A stretch of 51,767 bases of DNA, from positions 1-51,767 of the forward strand of contig JAQGBZ010000413.1 in NCBI GenBank assembly GCA_034687125.1. The letters are read 5' to 3'. Below the pieces are notes generated by a model. That model was given only the letters and a program-made list of their open reading frames with translations. It had not been told where the DNA came from and did no database searches. Of the stretch, positions 22,686-34,528 are shown in pieces. Every line of letters starts with the position of its first letter. The first letter of the stretch is position 1. The position numbers and the translations under genes were made by a program. Source of the stretch: Neelides folsomi (lineage: Eukaryota; Arthropoda; Collembola; Neelipleona; Neelidae).

Positions 22686-23002
22686 AAATTAATATTATAA
22701 TAAGATAGATGTAGATTAAATATTGATTTTTTTATCTATACGGAACCTTAACATGAATTGAACAACTAACAATAAGATAATGACTATTTTTGTAGATATA
22801 ATTGAAATTGTTATGTTAATATTATCTTTCAATTTATCAAATTTAATTACAATACAAAACGAATACAAATACCCCTTTTTAAAATATTTGCAAAACTTTG
22901 TTTGGGAATTCTAAATTAATTTAGCAGGTGGTGAAATGATTGGGTGTTAATATTTTTGTTTTATTTCCCAACTTTAATACAAATAATATATAATTTAATA
23001 AA
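22686..23002 (+). promoter_or_regulatory. 5' region of receptor 3, copy of 20007-20324
   Basis: Right-hand copy of the duplicated promoter-bearing region; a few small substitutions and a short indel separate it from 20007-20324. It ends at the ATG of receptor 3. Confidence 0.7.
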
Positions 23003-24826
23003 ATGAAAACAATATTATTAATAATGATTCTTTTCAAAATATGTTTATCAAAAAATTCGTATCCAGAAAAAATAATTATTTCTAATATAAACATAATCAG
23101 TCATTTAAAAAATATTTTTGACGTAGTTTCAATTATTAAATATGAAAACCTGTTTAATAGTTATGTGACAGCTATCCATTTCAGGATAGATATTTCAATT
23201 CAAAATATAAATGATTTCTTAAAGTATCAAAATCACCAAAAGGCAATTTTAATTCAATTGCATCAAAAAACGTTTAAGGAAGAATGTTTATTAATCGGGA
23301 AAATAAATTATGACATTTATATATTTTACAGCCATTCAAAATTTGACTTGGAATTTGTATTTAAATCACATTTAACCAAACAAATTAAAAACAAAATGGG
23401 ATTCCTTATCACAAATAATCAATTTTACAATGAAAAGGATTGCGAAAACAATTACAATTTTGAACATTCGTTACGTCCAGTATTTATCGATATTAATTGG
23501 AATAACCTGTGTGGGAAAACCATATATGTTTCATTGATTAATGTACCACCTGTGTCATCCATGAATAAAGAAAGCACAAAAGCTACAGGAACCAACATTA
23601 ATATTCTCCAGAGTGCTTCAAAAATATTTAATTTCACATTGAAACTTTTCATTGATCGGAAACGTGAAGTCGGTTTTAATTTAAATGGAACTATGACTGG
23701 AATGTTTGGAGATCTCATTCAAAATAGAGCAGATTTTGGAATTTCCATTGTTTATGCTACATATTACAATAAACTAATTGATGTGACAACTTTTATTCAA
23801 TCAGTCAATGGAATTTTTATAACAAAACTTCCATCAATTAGTTCAGCTTATTGGGTCGGATTACTGTATCCAATTACATTTATAGTTTGGATTTATACAA
23901 TAATTTCAATCTTAGCAACAATTTTTGCTTTGGCTGTTGTACAATATTTTTCAAATTATTTCCAAAATGATAAAACTCAAGAAAAAGAAATTAAATTAAA
24001 TTCAAAAGATTCAATTAAAATGTTTAATTTCTATTTATTTAAATCGATAAATGTTGTTTATTCTATTTTAATGGAACAAAGTGTTACTGTTGTTAAAGGA
24101 ACCAAAATTTTAACAATCACATGGATATTTTTCACCGTTTTGATTTTAACTGGCTATAGATGTAAATTCATTTATTTCCTCACTTTCCCAATAAAAGAAA
24201 AACTCCCTGAAACGTTTAGTGAATTGAATAATGGAAATAATTATGAAATATATCTCAGTTATTTGAGCGGATCTCTCTACAATATTTATAAAGTGTCATC
24301 AAATCCAACGATTTCATCTTTACTTGGTAAAGTTATTTTAGAAAAGGACGCCGAAGTTTGTGTTTTGAAAACGATTACAGATGACAAAAAAGCATTTTGT
24401 ATTGGATGGGATAAATTATTACAAATGACCGTAGCTGGGCGGTTAAATTTAAAAACTCAATTTCAAGGGGTTCAATTTTCCAAAGAAAATAATCCTTCGG
24501 TTTTTATTAGTTTGGCTGCACAGAAAAATTCATGTTTTGTAGCAATCATTTCAAAATTTATTTCTTGGGTGAGAAATAGTGATTTGGTAAATAAATGGCA
24601 AAATGATTTTTATCAAAATGTAAAAACCACTGGTCGACAGAATTTAATAAAAAATCCTCAAAGTAAAGAATATAAAATCTTAATACAACTACTAAAAGAA
24701 TCTGAATCATTTGTTAAACCACTTAAATTTCAAAACTTTTATTTTCCATTTTTTATCTTATTCATATTGTGGCTAACAGGTTCTTCTTTATTTATATATG
24801 AATTTATTAAAAAATGGAAAAATTGA
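23003..24826 (+). CDS. Divergent ionotropic receptor 3
   Basis: Intronless, 607 aa; tandem duplicate of receptor 2. Signal peptide MKTILLIMILFKICLS; S1 with NNLCGKTIYVSLINVPPVS and NGTMTGMFGDLIQNRADFGI; core helices as in receptor 2, with a serine to cysteine change in the motif after the pore (GYRCKFIYF); S2 with ILEKDAEVCVLKTITDDKKA; C-terminal helix. The stop is TGA, and the 3' flank is unlike those of receptors 1 and 2, so the shared tract ends near the stop here. The frame is intact. Chemosensory channel subunit by family; ligand unknown. Confidence 0.88.
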   Translation: MKTILLIMILFKICLSKNSYPEKIIISNINIISHLKNIFDVVSIIKYENLFNSYVTAIHFRIDISIQNINDFLKYQNHQKAILIQLHQKTFKEECLLIGKINYDIYIFYSHSKFDLEFVFKSHLTKQIKNKMGFLITNNQFYNEKDCENNYNFEHSLRPVFIDINWNNLCGKTIYVSLINVPPVSSMNKESTKATGTNINILQSASKIFNFTLKLFIDRKREVGFNLNGTMTGMFGDLIQNRADFGISIVYATYYNKLIDVTTFIQSVNGIFITKLPSISSAYWVGLLYPITFIVWIYTIISILATIFALAVVQYFSNYFQNDKTQEKEIKLNSKDSIKMFNFYLFKSINVVYSILMEQSVTVVKGTKILTITWIFFTVLILTGYRCKFIYFLTFPIKEKLPETFSELNNGNNYEIYLSYLSGSLYNIYKVSSNPTISSLLGKVILEKDAEVCVLKTITDDKKAFCIGWDKLLQMTVAGRLNLKTQFQGVQFSKENNPSVFISLAAQKNSCFVAIISKFISWVRNSDLVNKWQNDFYQNVKTTGRQNLIKNPQSKEYKILIQLLKESESFVKPLKFQNFYFPFFILFILWLTGSSLFIYEFIKKWKN

Positions 24827-25621
24827 ATAAAAAAATTAATAGGTGTATTATTAACAGTATATTAACAAAACACAAATATAATATTTACGTAGTAAGCATC
24901 ATAAGTACTATTGTTTACTTTATGTCTTTCTTTAAGTCTGTCACAATGTATTGTACTTTAATTTGGACGCAAACATACACTAGGTATATATCCTTAATAT
25001 TAAAACAAAATAATGAAAAATTCAAATAATATTCTCTTTCATTAATTAAAGGAAATGTTAATTATACATATTATATTATTACTCGTAGTTTTAATTTAAC
25101 TTGAAAACATATTCGTTTATCTAATTAGATTATCTAATATACGTAAATCTAATATAGGTTTACGTATCCTATATTAGATTTATTTTGGTTGATTATATAA
25201 TTATGGGAATGAATAGCCATTTTCATAAAGATTGTGTTATTTGTTACTAAAACGGGTATGCAATTTATGCACATCGTAAAAATGAAGGTCTGTTTATAAA
25301 TTGACATTAGTTTTTAAGACTACTATACAAGTATATAAGAGTTTCCTAAATGCAATATGCCTATAAACATGTTTAAAAAAATATACATTCATAATTATGT
25401 ATTACTACAATACATATAGCACATGTTATACTGTAGTATACACTAAAAGCATTATGCTCTCTCGAATTAATTTAGATTTGAAAAGTATGAATTTTTAATT
25501 CTATTGGACAATGATAATAATTTTACTAAATAATAATATGTAGGTCTATGCTAACGATTGTTTTTATTGTGGCTTCGTTAAAATTCTCAAATCAATAAAA
25601 CAGATTAATAATAGACATTAG
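24827..25621. other. Gene-free stretch with one strong hairpin
   Basis: A/T-rich. The open frame at 24814-25029 overlaps the end of receptor 3 in another frame and has no family signal. The only structure is the hairpin at 25144-25182. Confidence 0.5.
25144..25182. repeat. Perfect 15-bp inverted repeat
   Basis: TAAATCTAATATAGG and CCTATATTAGATTTA are exact complements separated by TTTACGTAT, itself partly palindromic. No terminator-like or coding context is visible. It may be a small transposon relic or an A/T hairpin. Confidence 0.6.
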
Positions 25622-27274
25622 ATGAAAAAAATCAAAATATTATCTTTGTTTTGAGTTTAACGAATGAAAATCAAAGTGTTGAATTAATAAATCCACAATC
25701 AAAAATAAATGAATTTGTTAAAGCAATTCAAGACTACAGTTTGTTTAAACCTCCATTTGAGTTTGTATTGGGGGAAAACGAAGTTATGAACAAAGAACTC
25801 GAAAAATTGCCTGGCGGATTTTTACTTCCAAATGGAGATTTTTATCCAAATAAACTTAAAGATGTACTTGTCAAAATAGCAAAGAAAATGTATCAAAATC
25901 TTTTATCAGCTTTAATTTCAGGTTCAAATAATGTTAAAGCTGAGCTCCTAAAAACAATTCCGCTAATTCCAACGACGAGCATTTCAACATCAAAAATGCA
26001 AAAATATATTATGGAAACGAATATTGAAGACACGGAAGTTTCAAAAAAGCTAATTTTAACTTTTGAAGGTTTCTCGGCAGAAATTAAATCGGCCAACCGA
26101 AATCATTTGAATTCTCTCCAAAAATATCTCAATTTGCATAATATAAATTTAATTTCACAAATTCTTAAAACAAATTCTAAAATTGCTGGTTTGATTAACA
26201 AAATGGACAAGTCGGATTTTGGATTAAAATTGTTCGTAAAGGCATTCAAAATCAAAATCCCTAAATTAACTTTAAAAAATAATGGATACTTTTTCGATAC
26301 AAAAACAAGTCAAGCAAGAAAGCAAAATATATTGGAAATTGACATAACAAAAAATAAACTATCAGAATTGGGATATTTAATTCCAGAATATTTAAATCTA
26401 ATATTAGAAAAATCCGAAAAGTTTCAATTCAATTACAATTCTAAGCAAGATCTTAATGATTTGAATAATAAAGGAATTAATCAAACAAAGCAAACTAATT
26501 TGAATGGAAAAACTCGACAAACTTCAATTGGAAATTCAGATGTTTGGAAAATATTTTTTGGCAAATTTGGTACACATTATATTGAATCGGTTTATGCTGG
26601 TGGGTCAATCAATTTTGAATTCATTTCATCAAGAAACGCTAACATAAATATTTCTTCTTTTCCTGAATTAGTTGATTATTTACCGAAGCAAAATGAAGAA
26701 AGTTATAGATTCACTTTTAATGGAGGAAATCCCAGTCTTTATTTCTCAGATTTAGATTATATGAAAATTAATGGGGGATCACATTCAAAATACTTTTAAG
26801 ACTGGAAAGATTCACTTGAAGAATTCCCATCAATTATTTCTGATAGTATTTAAAATCCCCCAATTTCTAATGTTTTCACTGCAAATCTAACTCTAAATTC
26901 TGAAATACTGAAAGAAATAGAAATATTTAAAAGCGACGTTAAAAACAAAGATGTAAATAAAACTATTGAAGATGAAAGAAAGAAATTTAAAAGGATAATA
27001 AAATCTTTACAAGATAAATTGGAAACAAATAAAAGAAATTTTGTAAAACATTTTTTGAAAACGAAAGAGGTTTAGAAAAGTGTTTGTCAGAAAAAAATTA
27101 TTTAAATTCTCAAATCTTAAAAAATTCCTCTGAAGTATAGAAAATAATAATAATTTGACAAAATGCTTGTCTGATATGAATAATTTTGAAGGCAAGTTAG
27201 AAACTTGTAAATATCATGGTTCTGTTTTATCTAAATATATTAAAAGGATCACAATTGCACTAGAAATTCAATAA
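25622..27274 (+). pseudogene. MACPF-domain protein pseudogene
   Basis: Remnant of a secreted membrane-attack-complex/perforin-family protein. The frame 25651-26799 carries the family signature FFGKFGTHYIESVYAGG, with nearby G-rich and aromatic positions as in MACPF domains. Lesions: the likely signal-peptide start (ATG 25622) is out of frame with the body; in-frame stops occur at 26797-26799 and 26851-26853 inside sequence that still reads like the family's end (DWKDSLEEFPSIISDSI); and a Lys/Glu-rich coiled-coil-like tail (26880-27274) is split among three frames with more stops. It is therefore a dead gene, single-exon in form. It may be a decayed paralog or retrocopy. I give no repaired product. 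Confidence 0.75.
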
Positions 27275-28078
27275 AACACAACACATGGGAAATAAACATA
27301 AAAATTATATTATTAAATATATAAAACCTTTCACAACTATATATTCATTTAAAATGTATTTATAATTCCATATAGGAATAAAGAAATAAGAATAAAATTA
27401 ATGTTCCAAAATTTTTTTCAATGAGGAGCTAATGCTATTATTATTATTTAATTTATAATATCTGGATAAGAATAAGGATATAATAGTTAATGGTTTACAT
27501 ACCTATTAATGCATAAATAGCTATTTAGTACATATATTGGAAAATCCTAATTGGTCTTTGTATTAAGGTAACTAGCTCATTAAAAGGTCATTAAGACACA
27601 ATATAAAATTGGGTCCACGGAATTATTCCCTCATTCTGTCTTCATTTTACCTAATTGGTTTAAGTGACTATTTATTTATATGAAATTTAAAAACAAATAC
27701 GAACTAAAAATATTTTTCACAATTGACGGAATTACGAGCACATCAGGATGTCTCAAATATAGACATAAAAGTGACGAGTATCGGCATAAGTGGCATAAAT
27801 CGGCATAAAGTTATATATCTGAATTGTAACATTTACCATGCAGCCAGTAACCATTGGTCGCATTGAACCCATTTATAGCCTTTAGAATTATTACATTAAG
27901 GACTATGGTTATTTTTTTAGGAATTTTAAATTTTTTTCATAATAATTTCATATCTAAATTTGGAAGGATCAAATGAGTGATGAAGTTTAAAAGTTTGGAC
28001 CTGTTTTAAGTTTTTCTAATGACTCAATGGAATAACTACGTATTCATATTAAGATTTAAATCAAAAATTTCATTAAAA
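27275..28078. other. Gene-free stretch
   Basis: A/T-rich spacer between convergent units. A short set of repeats GGCATAA occurs at about 27780-27810. No gene seen. Confidence 0.5.
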
Positions 28079-31000
28079 TTATTTATTCAAAACGTTGTAT
28101 TTTCCCATTTCATTCTTATTGCCATAATGTCTATTAAAATCTTTCATTTGGTCCTTTACAAAATCAGTTCCTTCCAACACTATACCCTCGCCTGTATTTG
28201 GGTCATCACCCAATCCATCATGAATCTTTAGTTTCAAACTTGGCTCAGCCTCCCAAAGCCGATGAATTTGCTTTGCCTTTTTACTGTCAGCATCAAACTC
28301 TGTTTCATCAAAGACCAATGAAATTTTGTTCTTAGCTTGTGGTCGAATTGTCAAGTTCTGCTTTCGCTTCGGTTCATCCCCATGTTGGAAGGTCGTGGCC
28401 GTTGAAGCTGCCGTCGAAGACGTGGTTCCGGTCGTGCTTTGAGTCAAAGTGTAGGAACTTCCTTCCGAAGGTTCATCTGAGGTCATTCCATATGTCATTT
28501 TCTCAATCGACTTTGGTCTTTTCTTTAGTTTCTTTGTCGTTTTTTGAGCTTGGGACGAGAATGTTGAAACTGAATCTTTCTCCACAACTTTTCCTACAGG
28601 AACTGCAGCGCCTTGTGCTTCCGCTTCATCTTCATTCGAAGCTCCTTTTTTTATGGATCCAGCTTCGTTGGAATTAGAAGCTTCGCCCGATCCCGAACCG
28701 ACTCCGCTATACCAAAATCAAGAATTATTGATTATTTACATTTAAAATCCAATTTACTGATAGTTATCATTTAAAATGTTTTGATTTGCACTTAAATATT
28801 AAATTAATTTGAGCTTCCCGCGCTACCAGTAAAAAATAAAACCAACATCTTATTCTATCATTAGTATAGTAAATGCATTTAAATAATACCTATCTAATTA
28901 TTATGAATTAGATAACATAATTCTAAGTAAACGTAGCCCCTGAATGAAAATAAAAAAACGCTAGTTGTAATTTGAATAGAAAATTTAATAAATTAATAAA
29001 GTTTAATCTCCGGTTGGATTGGATTTTGATTTCGATTTTGACCCTGAGTTCCCTGAGGGATTTGATTTCGACCCTGAGTACCTGTAATTAATAAATTTAA
29101 AGATATGTAGATTTAATAGTTCTACTTAAATGTAACCCAGTTGGCAAAGTTAGCTCCAATTAACCAAATTACAAATAATGAATTAATTTTTCTTACGAGT
29201 AATTTCCAGATTGAGTTCCGCTCTCGCCGCCGTATGAATAAGAATAACCTTCGCCGCCTTCACCATCTTCACATTTCGAATCTCCTTTACTGCACTTTTT
29301 CTTCTTCTTGTCCTTCTTGCACTTCTTCGGTCCGCACGTTGTTCCCATCATGATAGGAATGCAATTCCCACACGGACCGCCGCCGCCCATCATTCCCATT
29401 GGGCCCATCATCCCACAACAGCCCATTGGCATTCCTCCCATCATTCCACCCATCATCCCACAAGGGCCGCAACCTCCACAAGGCATTCCACATGGCATCC
29501 CGCATGGCATCCCACAGCCCATACCCATTCCTGGACCACCTATACAAAAACATTAATTCGAGTTAATTAACATATAAGAAAATTAATTATAATTAAATAT
29601 TAAACTCATTAAAATTAAATATTAAACTTAATATTAACAATTTTGGTTATTTAATTAATATTAATCGAATATTTAATTTACATGGTGGTCCTGGCATTTG
29701 CATCATTTGAGGCATCATGGTTGGAGTAACAAATGGCTGAACAACCGGTTGGGGTTGCCATTTAGGTGGAGCATTCGGATCCACGTATTCTTCCACGGTG
29801 ATGTCACCAGGATTCGGACCAGGTTGCATCGGCAGAGGACATGGATTGCATGGTTGACACGAAGGTTGGAATTGCTGTTGCTGTTGGTATTGCTGTTGAT
29901 TGTTATTTTGTTGCATATCTTGCTTCACGAACTGTTGGTTATTTGCATCAAAGAAGTAAAGGCCGCTTTCGCATGGGACGAGATTCTTCCCTTGATTTCC
30001 ATTGTTTTGACGTTTCCTTACAGGTCTTGGATCTTCATAAAAGGAATTTTCATCTGATGCGCCTTCGTATTCTTCACCACGCCGACCAGAACATTGGCCA
30101 TTTTTAGTTTGATTTGATGCATCGAATTTCCCTTTATGTCGCACAGGGTTTTTTCCTACTGGCATTTCATCAAATGAATTACTTTTGTATACATTTCCCC
30201 TAAAACAAAATAATCAATTAAATTAAAATTAAAACACTTAATTGAAATAAAAAAATGATAAAATGAAGTCAAATCTATAACCAAAATTAACAAGAGTTTG
30301 ACAAAAGATAAATATATAAATTCTATAAAAGTAATTAGGTAGGTAAATTGTTAAATAAAAGTTAATTCAAAATAGTGAACCTAGAATAGCCACCAGGTTG
30401 ATTAGGATATGGCCATGAATAAGGAGGTCCATCTTCACCTCCGCCACCACCACCAGGGTTTCCGAAATTGAAAGTTTGGCGACGAGTATAAACAACAGGA
30501 TTCGTACACGCTTGGACTGGCTCAGCTTCCCCACAACATTGACACACTGAATAATATTCATCGCCACAATTATCCGAACATCCGCCGCTACCAGGACAGC
30601 AATAGGAAAGTTCTTCAATAATGTCAACATTTTTTAATCGATCCGCTGGATTGTTTTCACGTGCTTTGCTTGGACCACTGGAGATGTAAACAGGCGGAAC
30701 GTTGGAACGTGCTGAAAATGTACCGCGATCTCTGTAAAGTAAATAATTTATTAATATTAAATTAATAAAGTTTATTCTCAATACATGTGTTGATGATTGA
30801 ATCATTCAAAAACAATAAAACATCAATCAGATTGATGTTTTAATGTTTTTAAAATATTGTCGCACCTTTTAGACGAAGTTCCACCTCCACAAACATCGTT
30901 CTGAGCTCCACAATCATTGTAAATTCCTGCTTGATAACAAGTGTCATTTCCAGATTTCCCACAACAACCAACGACTTTATCCGCATCAACATTTGGGTCA

Positions 31001-33754
31001 ATAATATCTTCCATTCTGTATTTGAAATTCCCAATGTTCTTCCTCCTCAGATTTCCCTTGATGTCGACGGTCATTTTATCTTTTCCCCTCAAGACTTCCT
31101 CGCTTTCTACGCCCCAATCGAACTTAGAACTTCTGAGACTTTCCTCCCCATCACCAAATCCATACTTGCCTTCTGAATCGAGTGAAGTCTTTGAGTCGTA
31201 GACCTCTTGGAGGGATTTGAACTTCACTGCCCGGTTTTGATTCAATTTTTCGATCCTTTCTTCAGAAGCTGTTGGGTCGTAATCTCCAAAAGTCCACGAG
31301 TTGTTTAATTCCATTTCGGATCGAGAAGGAAGGTAGCGGCCTCCATTTTTGTAAAATACAAATTCTCGGACTTCTTCATCTCCGCTGAAAAAGTCGTGTG
31401 GGTCGGGTGCAGATCCAACGGGAAATCTTTCTTGCCTTTTAAAATTACCAAAAATAATTTTAAATGTTTCCAATTAATTTACTATTACCTAATTAAACTT
31501 GTTAATTTAATATTTATTTAAAATTAAATTATTATTTAGCTTATTAATATTTTAATTACATGTTTCCGTTTTCATCAAGTTGTTGAGGCGGAGACCGTGC
31601 AGGACAAGCTTTGTATTTCGCACTGTTCTTAACATCTTGAATCTTCCCTCTTGAATTAACTTCAATCCTGCTCGATCTCATGTAAGTGTATTTGAGATTG
31701 TCGCTGTCGCTGCTTTCAATGATTTCAAGTTCTTCTTCTCTCCCTTTGGAATCAAAGTAAAATTCAACTTCGTCGTCTTCATCCGGAACAGCAACACGTG
31801 GAACGCGAATCACAAGATTTTCCAAACTCTTTGAATCCATCAGCCCTTCATTCTCTATATAAATTTCCTCATCTTCAGGACGATGGTAATGAAATTTTGA
31901 ATTTCCCTCTCCTTCCTCAACAACTGCGCCCTTTTCCTTCAAAAATTCCTGATCGATCGGACTGCTTCCTCTTTCTTTGACAATTTTCTCTTCTTCTCCA
32001 TCGAAAGTAAATTCATGGGAATATCCGTCCGAATAAACATCAAAATATTCCAATTTCTCCAATTCTTCCGCAATGACATCCTCAGTGTCTATCGTCCGCC
32101 TTCGAGATCTTTGAACTTCCCTTGGTCTTTGCGAATCAGGATTTTCATTCTTAAACCGAGCGTAAGAATCATATACTTGGAAATTAGTAAAATCGACAAA
32201 TTCCTCAGGTTCAACTTCGATATAACTTTGGTCTGGCGGTTTGACCTGGGGGCTTCGTGGCGAATCAACTTCTTCAATCGGACTCGTCCCACGTGTGCTT
32301 TTCTTCGGAGGTCGCTGGTCCTTGTTTTCAATATATTGAGGCGGAACGTAGCGAAATGGCGGATAAGTAGGAGAGAAATTCCCATCTTTAGATTTCTTTA
32401 ATAATGGACGTCCTGTGGAGTCATAAGCCGATTCATCGAAATTCTCCTCATTCTTAATTATTTTTTCATCTTTTTTAAAAGTCTTCTTTTGTTGTTTCTT
32501 TTTCTCATTTCTAGAGTTTTTGGTTTCTTTTTGCTGCCCTTGAGGTTTTTGTTGTTTATTTGATTCGTGGGTTTTGGACTCTTCTTCGATTCTGTTCCCA
32601 TTTGGGTCAATGTTGATTTTAACAGTGTGTTTGTCCAGGGTTTTCTTCCGACCGATGAAAACGTGGAGTTTGTCTTTGAGGCTGAAATTTGAAGTTGGTG
32701 GTTCGGTTGAAACAGTCGTCGGTGTTGTTGTTTGTCCACTGTAAAATCCAGACCCATCCGATGCACGTTTTAGAACGAGGACGCTTTCTCCTTCGGTTCC
32801 CAAATTACTTACGCTTTCGATCATGAATTGGGATCTCGATGACTTTCTGCTAGAATTTTTGCTCGAGTTTTTCGAACTTTCTTTTGGAAGGTTAACAGAC
32901 GATTTCAATGAATTGGTTACAGATAAATTTAAATGTTCACTTATCCGCGAATCTTCTACTTGACATTGACTGCTTTTCACCATAATTATTTCTCCGCTTC
33001 TGTTTGGTGAATTTCTTCCGCTTGTATTCGAAACTTTTTTCTGCAGATTTGAACTGTTTTGCTTGATCAAGGTGTGACGAGATTCTTGAGCCATTTGTAG
33101 CAATTTCTCTCGAATTTCGATTGAACTCCTCCTTAAATCATTTGTCGTCCGAACATCCACAACGTCTCCATTGATGTAATTGTTATTGAGATCGTCTGAA
33201 TGAGTCAATTGGATATTGTTGTTGTTTAAATCTTCTAATTTATTCTTTGAATTTCTCCTCGATTGACTTGTGTTGAATCTTCTTTTATTTTCATCATTTG
33301 AACTTTGAGAATTTCTTCGTGATAAACTTGGACATGTCCGGGCATGACGTCTTGGTGAATTCCCAGCTGAACCGCTTGGAGTAATTGAACAGTTCTGACT
33401 TGACACTTTGGGTGGTGAATCAAATTGGACATTGTAATTAAGCGGAGTGGGTCGGCGACTGTTTTCAAATCCCGTGTTTTCGCTCGTGCCGCTCGAGACC
33501 AATGGTTTGGAATTCTTGTAGACAAATTGAGTAAATTCGGCATCTTCTTCATTTAGAATTCTCAAGGGTGGCTTTTTGTGGACGATGAGGGGAATATGTT
33601 CGATGTTGGAATTGTCATTTGGATTTCGTTCGTTTTGTCGTCTTCTTGAACTTCCTAATCTTCCCGGTAAGGACAACCTGGATTTATCCCTCGCTGCTCT
33701 TCTTTGTTCTTCCTCTTCTTCGGGCTTTTTTCCTTTCCCAGTTTTGTTCCCCAT
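28079..33754 (-). CDS. Long Cys/Gly/Pro-rich protein, alternative last exons
   Basis: Family not recognised. Exons by phase: 33754-31560, 31435-30866, 30731-30381, 30199-29682, 29539-29197, then either 29081-29003 (total 1351 aa) or 28706-28079 (total 1534 aa); both end in frame. No signal peptide; the N-terminus MGNKTGKGK allows N-myristoylation. Exon 1 is Ser/Arg- and Glu-rich and probably disordered. Exon 2 ends with VGCCGKSGNDTCYQ; exon 3 has CCPGSGGCSDNCG and CQCCG; exon 4 has a Gln run and CQPCNPCPLPMQPG; exon 5 has CGMPCGMPCGMPCGGCGPCG, Met/Gly-rich repeats and a Lys run. The CGP-like repeats recall Mst-type sperm-tail proteins of flies, so a sperm-structure role is possible but only a guess. 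The 28706-28079 exon has a non-repetitive end (RLWEAEPSLKLKIHDGLGDD). Confidence 0.75.
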
Positions 33755-34277
33755 TTAAAGTTAAATTGTAGGTAAAGATTTTAACGGAAATTTACTAACG
33801 CGTTTAAATGTAAGTAAACGTAAAGAATTTAGCTCGTTAATCGTGATTAAAGTTGTAATAACGGAAATTTGGCTAAATTGATTTTACAAAAATTTGGATA
33901 TAATAAAAACTTAATTGATTTTTTTTTACTTTTTTATCATTGTTTAGAAAGGTAAAATTATTGTTTCCTTGATAAAACGGATTATAACTGTCATAATTAT
34001 CACATCCGCTTCTTGTGGAAATTTTTCGAATTCAAATGTCATTCACGTCTGTTTTTGGTTATTAAAAATATGAATGTTTTAATATATCATAGATGTTTAT
34101 TAAATATAATTTTTGGTGCAAGAAATATCAAATATCTTTTATTATTGAGTGCACATCCAATTGCATATGTTTCTATTATGACATATTATTAATATTAATA
34201 TCCTTATTTTATTGGAGAATTCAAATTATCTAAATAGCAATTCGAACAAATATGACGTTAGTTGATGAAATTTTGAG
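33755..34277. promoter_or_regulatory. Divergent upstream region
   Basis: Lies between the minus-strand start at 33754 and the plus-strand unit at 34361. It should hold the promoter of the long Cys-rich gene. No clear motif for that direction was found; the TATA box at 34278 belongs to the other unit. Confidence 0.4.
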
Positions 34278-34285
34278 TATAAATA
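34278..34285 (+). promoter_or_regulatory. TATA box of the 34361 unit
   Basis: TATAAATA, 83 bp before the ATG at 34361; a start about 30 bp downstream (near 34310, in TAGACACAATC) would give a short 5' leader, as is common for abundant small secreted proteins. Confidence 0.55.
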
Positions 34286-34360
34286 ACTCTCAAACAGAAA
34301 AATCATAGACACAATCAAAACGAACGATCCACAAAATATATAATTCAAATTCAACTAATC

Positions 34361-34528
34361 ATGAAATTTTCTATGTTAATATTGAGTTTCGTGATAGCTT
34401 TAGGTAATTTTTTTAAATGGTCATATTCTTTATTAAATTCAAAAAACAGGCATTACCTATTAATTTTGTTATTTTTAGTTTTGATCGTCAACTATCCAGG
34501 TTGTGGAATTGCCGAATATACAGGGTAG
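34361..34528 (+). pseudogene. Signal-peptide exons of a secreted protein cut by a transposon
   Basis: Two exons, 34361-34403 (MKFSMLILSFVIAL) and 34479-34528, joined by a 75-bp GT-AG intron, give a typical secretion signal followed by IVNYPGCGIAEY. The frame then runs straight into TACAGGG at 34519, the kind of end seen in the TA-inserting miniature elements elsewhere here, and stops at TAG 34526. A good TATA box stands upstream. I read this as the 5' end of a small secreted-protein gene truncated by an insertion; the rest of the gene was not found in the next 700 bp. It could instead code a 30-residue peptide. Confidence 0.5.

Noticed and set aside
24814..25029. 71-codon frame overlapping the end of receptor 3
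   Set aside because: Starts inside the receptor in another frame and reads into its 3' flank; no family signal.
28339..28677. Plus-strand 112-codon frame
   Set aside because: Exact shadow of the last long exon of the minus-strand Cys-rich gene.
29308..29556. Pro-rich plus-strand frame
   Set aside because: Complement of the Gly/Cys/Met repeat exon; Gly codons read backwards give Pro.
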